From Xiphophorus maculatus (Eukaryota; Chordata; Actinopteri; Cyprinodontiformes; Poeciliidae), in the NCBI RefSeq assembly GCF_002775205.1, contig NC_036443.1, positions 11,523,698-11,587,697 on the forward strand: 64,000 nucleotides of DNA. The letters run 5' to 3'. A program made the translations under genes and the position numbers. Within the stretch, counting starts at the first letter, position 1. Every line of letters starts with the position of its first letter. This document shows positions 63,134 to 64,000 of this stretch, one piece after another. The notes beneath the pieces are model-generated. The model had not been told where the DNA came from and made no database searches. It saw only the letters and a program-made list of their open reading frames with translations.

Positions 63134-63700
63134 TTTATTACGCAAGCTTAAGCAGGGATATGCGACATACAAATCAATAATCAATCGTAAATAATTTAAA
63201 AACAGTGTAATAAAATTTACATGTACAATCATACTACCCTGTCCTCTTTTCCCTGACTAAAGTCGCAAGTTCTGAGATGGAATTTCAATGAGCAGATTCA
63301 ACTCATACCCAGACGATGGTGGATCTTTGGCAACAGGAATTTCTAGCATCCTTGGTTGAGGTCTTTGCCTGGTGTGGAAAAAACCCTCTTTAGAAAAGAA
63401 ACAAAGCAGAACGGGTCCGAATCCTTTTGCAAAACCCAGTTCCTCATCCCTGAGGGAGCTTTGTCCTTCCTCCAAGTCTTGTTGCAGAGTTTGTAATTGC
63501 TGGGCTGAGACGAGACCGACGATCGAATGAAGAACCAGGGATGGGGCGATGGAACCCAGTCCTTTCTTGGCGGTGTGAAGTCCGAGCTCCCCCGTGGTTC
63601 TGAAGTGCGGTCCGTGGCTCAATCTGCTTCAGCAAGTTGTCTCTCCTTCTGCGCCGTCGGACTGGGAACGGCTGGTTCCTCTTTTCAGCCCCTTTTTATG
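63134..63700 (-). other. Unassigned minus-strand transcription-unit-like block
   Basis: On the minus strand, CATAAAAAGG (63700-63691) is a TATA-like box. It is followed about 70 bases later by a 121-codon frame (63622-63257, starting MSHGPHF) and then by AATAAA at 63139-63134. The peptide has a QQLQTLQQDLEEGQSSL stretch that could be coiled coil, but I recognise no family. It may be a small gene, a first exon or part of an LTR retroelement; the open frame could be chance. Confidence 0.25.
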
Positions 63701-64000
63701 CATCTCTCCACCATGTGTGTGTATGGGGAGGTTTGGCCTACGTGACTTTCTCCACATCTGCTGTATCTCATGAAAAAGTCCTCACATTGCCCAATCTATT
63801 TCTGCTGACCATGGTGGAAAGTCCCGTACTTCCCCTTTCTCCGTTGCTTCAGCCAAACTCAACACTCCAACCATCCTGTGCGCTCTGACCATCTGTTCAG
63901 AACTGCTTGCGACATTTCCTGTTTCAGGACTGTGCTGTATTCCTCTCTTTTTCTATAACCCACTATTATGTATTATAGCTCATTAACCACATTAAATCTG

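Overview
The window looks like nuclear DNA of a ray-finned (teleost) fish. The genes are intron-rich with GT-AG junctions, the DNA is AT-rich, and the repeats are typical of teleosts: fossil Tc1 transposons lying antisense, a tRNA-type SINE, a hAT-like element, LINE tails, and long CA and AACT microsatellites. No bacterial, phage or CRISPR features are present. All exon models were built by hand from reading frame, splice sites and phase.

Layout: (1) 113-5338, + strand: the 3' part of a death-domain TNF receptor, best matching TNFRSF25/DR3, whose ligand-binding exons lie before base 1. (2) 8916-14552, +: ttc34, a 1,115-residue TPR protein in 7 coding exons, with two RFX-type X-boxes upstream. 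(3) 15209-22305, - strand: alas2, erythroid 5-aminolevulinate synthase (589 aa), complete from an iron-responsive element in its untranslated first exon to the stop. It converges tail-to-tail with ttc34. (4) 23898-43313, +: necab3, an EF-hand/ABM-domain neuronal calcium-binding protein (359 aa, 12 coding exons, introns up to about 5 kb). (5) 44.5-52 kb: repeat-rich intergenic DNA. (6) 52266-59547, +: slc7a5, the LAT1-type large neutral amino acid transporter (537 aa, 11 coding exons), followed by a probable 2.5-kb 3' UTR. (7) 62.1-64 kb: an unassigned tail with a small minus-strand transcription-unit-like structure.

The genes do not form one pathway. Their human counterparts sit on different chromosomes (TNFRSF25 and TTC34 on 1p36, ALAS2 on X, NECAB3 on 20q, SLC7A5 on 16q), so this is a teleost-specific neighbourhood. 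The most informative regulatory signals are the alas2 IRE, the ttc34 X-boxes, an NRF1 palindrome before necab3 and clustered ATF4-type motifs in slc7a5 intron 1. The least explained sequences are several near-perfect palindromes and hairpins in introns, above all a 70-nt one at 30175-30244, and two dispersed direct-repeat pairs. I found no clearly new biological system.
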